Origin: S010-25 sp964441285
GTDB taxonomy: Bacteria; Pseudomonadota; Gammaproteobacteria; SZUA-229
Direction: 5' to 3'
Length of the DNA: 64,000 bases
NCBI GenBank assembly: GCA_964441285.1
Contig: CAYTUK010000001.1
Location: 124,001-188,000 of the forward strand
How positions within the stretch are numbered: the first letter of the stretch is position 1; each line of letters opens with the position of its first letter. The notes under the pieces are model-generated. The model saw only the letters and a program-made list of their open reading frames with translations, had not been told where the DNA came from and did not search any database. The translations under genes were made by a program, and so were the position numbers. Positions 62,685 through 64,000 of the stretch are shown here, piece by piece.

Positions 62685-64000
62685 ATGCAGGCATCAATGT
62701 TACTGGATTTTTTACTTGAGGGTTTTATTGATGATTCCCTAATTGAACAATGTAGAAATATTGAAGTCAATGCCCTGGTTCAAGATAGCCGGAAGATAAA
62801 AAAGGGTGATTTATTTATCGCGCACCAGGGTTTCAATACGCATGGTCTGCTGTATGCACAGGATGCCGTTTCGAAAGGAGCGAGCATAGTTTTATGGGAT
62901 GGTGATATTGTCAATCGTGATGAGATTCTGGATTCTATTTCTAATAAAGTTTTATGTATTCATTGCGCTAATTTGAAACAAAAGGTTGGCGAGATTGCTT
63001 CACGATTTTATGGGCAGCCTTCCTTGTCGCTAGATATGATTGGTGTAACAGGTACGGATGGTAAAACCACTATTTCACATTTTATTGCACAATGTCTGGA
63101 TGCCTATGATGTGCATTGTGGTATTTTAGGTACGCTTGGAAACGGTTTTATTAATGATTTGCATCCGACAGGATTGACCACGGTTGATGCTTTGCAAGTT
63201 CAAAAAACATTGTATGACATTCAACAGGCCGGTGCTAGACATGCAGTGATGGAAGTATCTTCTCATGGGTTAGAACAAGGCCGTGTAAATGGCGTTGCCT
63301 TTACAACTGCGGTGTTCAGCAATCTGGCTTCTGATCATATGGATTACCATAAATCAATGGCTAATTATGTTGAGGCTAAACGTAAATTATTTTATACGCC
63401 GGGTTTGAAAGCGGCGGTTATTAATCTGGATGATAAATATGGTCGAGAGCTGGCAAAAGAATGTCGTCAGCATGTTTGTGTCTGGGGCTACAGTATACAG
63501 GATAATACCAGGCCACTTGCCCAATATGCTGATTACCTTGTTCATACAACACAGATAAAACCCTATGAGACTGGTTTTTACCTTACCGTACAAACACCAA
63601 AAGGTGAGGGCCATATTGATGTGCCGGTACTTGGTCGCTTTAATGTATCAAATGCACTGGCAGTGCTAGCAACACTTTTAGTTACGCAGTCCAGTTTTGA
63701 TGATGCCGTAAAAAGTCTGCGGAATATTTACCCTGTTGATGGTCGTGTAGAAGTAATTGCAGAAGAGAATAAGCCTGTTGTGGTGGTTGATTATGCGCAT
63801 ACAGAACAAGGATTGTCAGCCGTATGCCAGTCTATTCGTGACCATTTTAAAGGTGATTTGTGGTGTTTGTTTGGTTGTGGTGGAGATCGTGATCGCAGTA
63901 AGCGACCTTTAATGGCAAAAGTTGCTGAAGAATATGCGGATAAAATTATTGTCACAACAGATAATCCACGGCATGAAAATGCACAGCACATTATTGATGA
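62685..64000 (+). CDS. murE: UDP-MurNAc-tripeptide synthetase MurE, 3' partial
   Basis: 438 codons before the window ends. Gln-Asp-Ser-Arg-Lys-Ile-Lys-Lys-Gly-Asp-Leu-Phe near the N-terminus, ATP loop Gly-Val-Thr-Gly-Thr-Asp-Gly-Lys-Thr-Thr (Asp in place of the more usual Asn), Glu-Val-Ser-Ser-His-Gly-Leu, Asp-Tyr-Ala-His-Thr and Asp-Asn-Pro-Arg. The Asp-Asn-Pro-Arg motif is typical of enzymes that add meso-diaminopimelate. It starts five bases after ftsI. Confidence 0.96.
   Translation, partial: MQASMLLDFLLEGFIDDSLIEQCRNIEVNALVQDSRKIKKGDLFIAHQGFNTHGLLYAQDAVSKGASIVLWDGDIVNRDEILDSISNKVLCIHCANLKQKVGEIASRFYGQPSLSLDMIGVTGTDGKTTISHFIAQCLDAYDVHCGILGTLGNGFINDLHPTGLTTVDALQVQKTLYDIQQAGARHAVMEVSSHGLEQGRVNGVAFTTAVFSNLASDHMDYHKSMANYVEAKRKLFYTPGLKAAVINLDDKYGRELAKECRQHVCVWGYSIQDNTRPLAQYADYLVHTTQIKPYETGFYLTVQTPKGEGHIDVPVLGRFNVSNALAVLATLLVTQSSFDDAVKSLRNIYPVDGRVEVIAEENKPVVVVDYAHTEQGLSAVCQSIRDHFKGDLWCLFGCGGDRDRSKRPLMAKVAEEYADKIIVTTDNPRHENAQHIID

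Overview
The window reads as chromosome of a gammaproteobacterium with moderate, AT-leaning composition and a microaerobic respiratory lifestyle. The evidence is the aroQ-accB-accC and prmA-dusB-fis-purH gene sets, the mraZ-rsmH-ftsL-ftsI-murE start of a division and cell wall cluster, a class A RNase P RNA, and a cbb3 oxidase cluster with an FNR-type regulator. I cannot name the genus. No tRNA, 5S/16S/23S rRNA, CRISPR array, prophage, integrase or complete insertion sequence was seen.

Positions 1-15523 hold two huge surface genes. The first is cut by the window start; it has more than 3,300 codons of DUF11-type repeats, SdrD_B-like modules and an OmpA-like tail. It overlaps by 4 bp a second gene with three OmpA-like domains followed by a predicted outer-membrane barrel. 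Positions 15.9-24.6 kb carry a hybrid sensor kinase with an exported helical protein, a cardiolipin synthase preceded by a possible DedA remnant, a PiT transporter, an S24 (LexA/UmuD-like) protein without a DNA-binding domain, a cytochrome b561-type protein and a membrane-anchored small heat-shock protein. Positions 24.8-32.7 kb carry accC-accB-aroQ-tlpA-like-dsbD on the minus strand and, divergently, fxsA-groES-groEL with a CIRCE operator.

Positions 32.8-40.6 kb form a type I restriction-modification island: small HTH protein, hsdM, hsdS, a DUF559 nuclease, a RhuM-like protein and hsdR. HsdS has a 12-bp in-frame tandem repeat in its central spacer. The DUF559 gene is bounded by about 45-bp inverted repeats and looks like a mobile cassette inserted into the last codons of hsdS. 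Positions 40.8-52.5 kb form a microaerobic respiration block: ccoS, ccoI, fnr, hemN (with an FNR box in class II position), ccoN-ccoO-ccoQ-ccoP, a small membrane protein, ccoG and fixH.

Positions 52.7-57.6 kb hold prmA-DUF3426-dusB-fis-purH on the minus strand, separated from accBC, which is normally adjacent. Then come a TPR-like gene, rnpB, and the mraZ cluster with four MraZ-box-like repeats; murE runs off the end. A family of short palindromic intergenic repeats has at least four copies (15.57, 22.91, 23.69 and 57.76 kb). Copies lie near both sides of the accC/prmA synteny break.

The best candidates for undescribed biology are the giant DUF11/OmpA-barrel pair, the DUF559 inverted-repeat cassette inside the hsd operon together with the repeat-tunable HsdS, and the palindromic repeat family linked to the rearranged acc-prm region.
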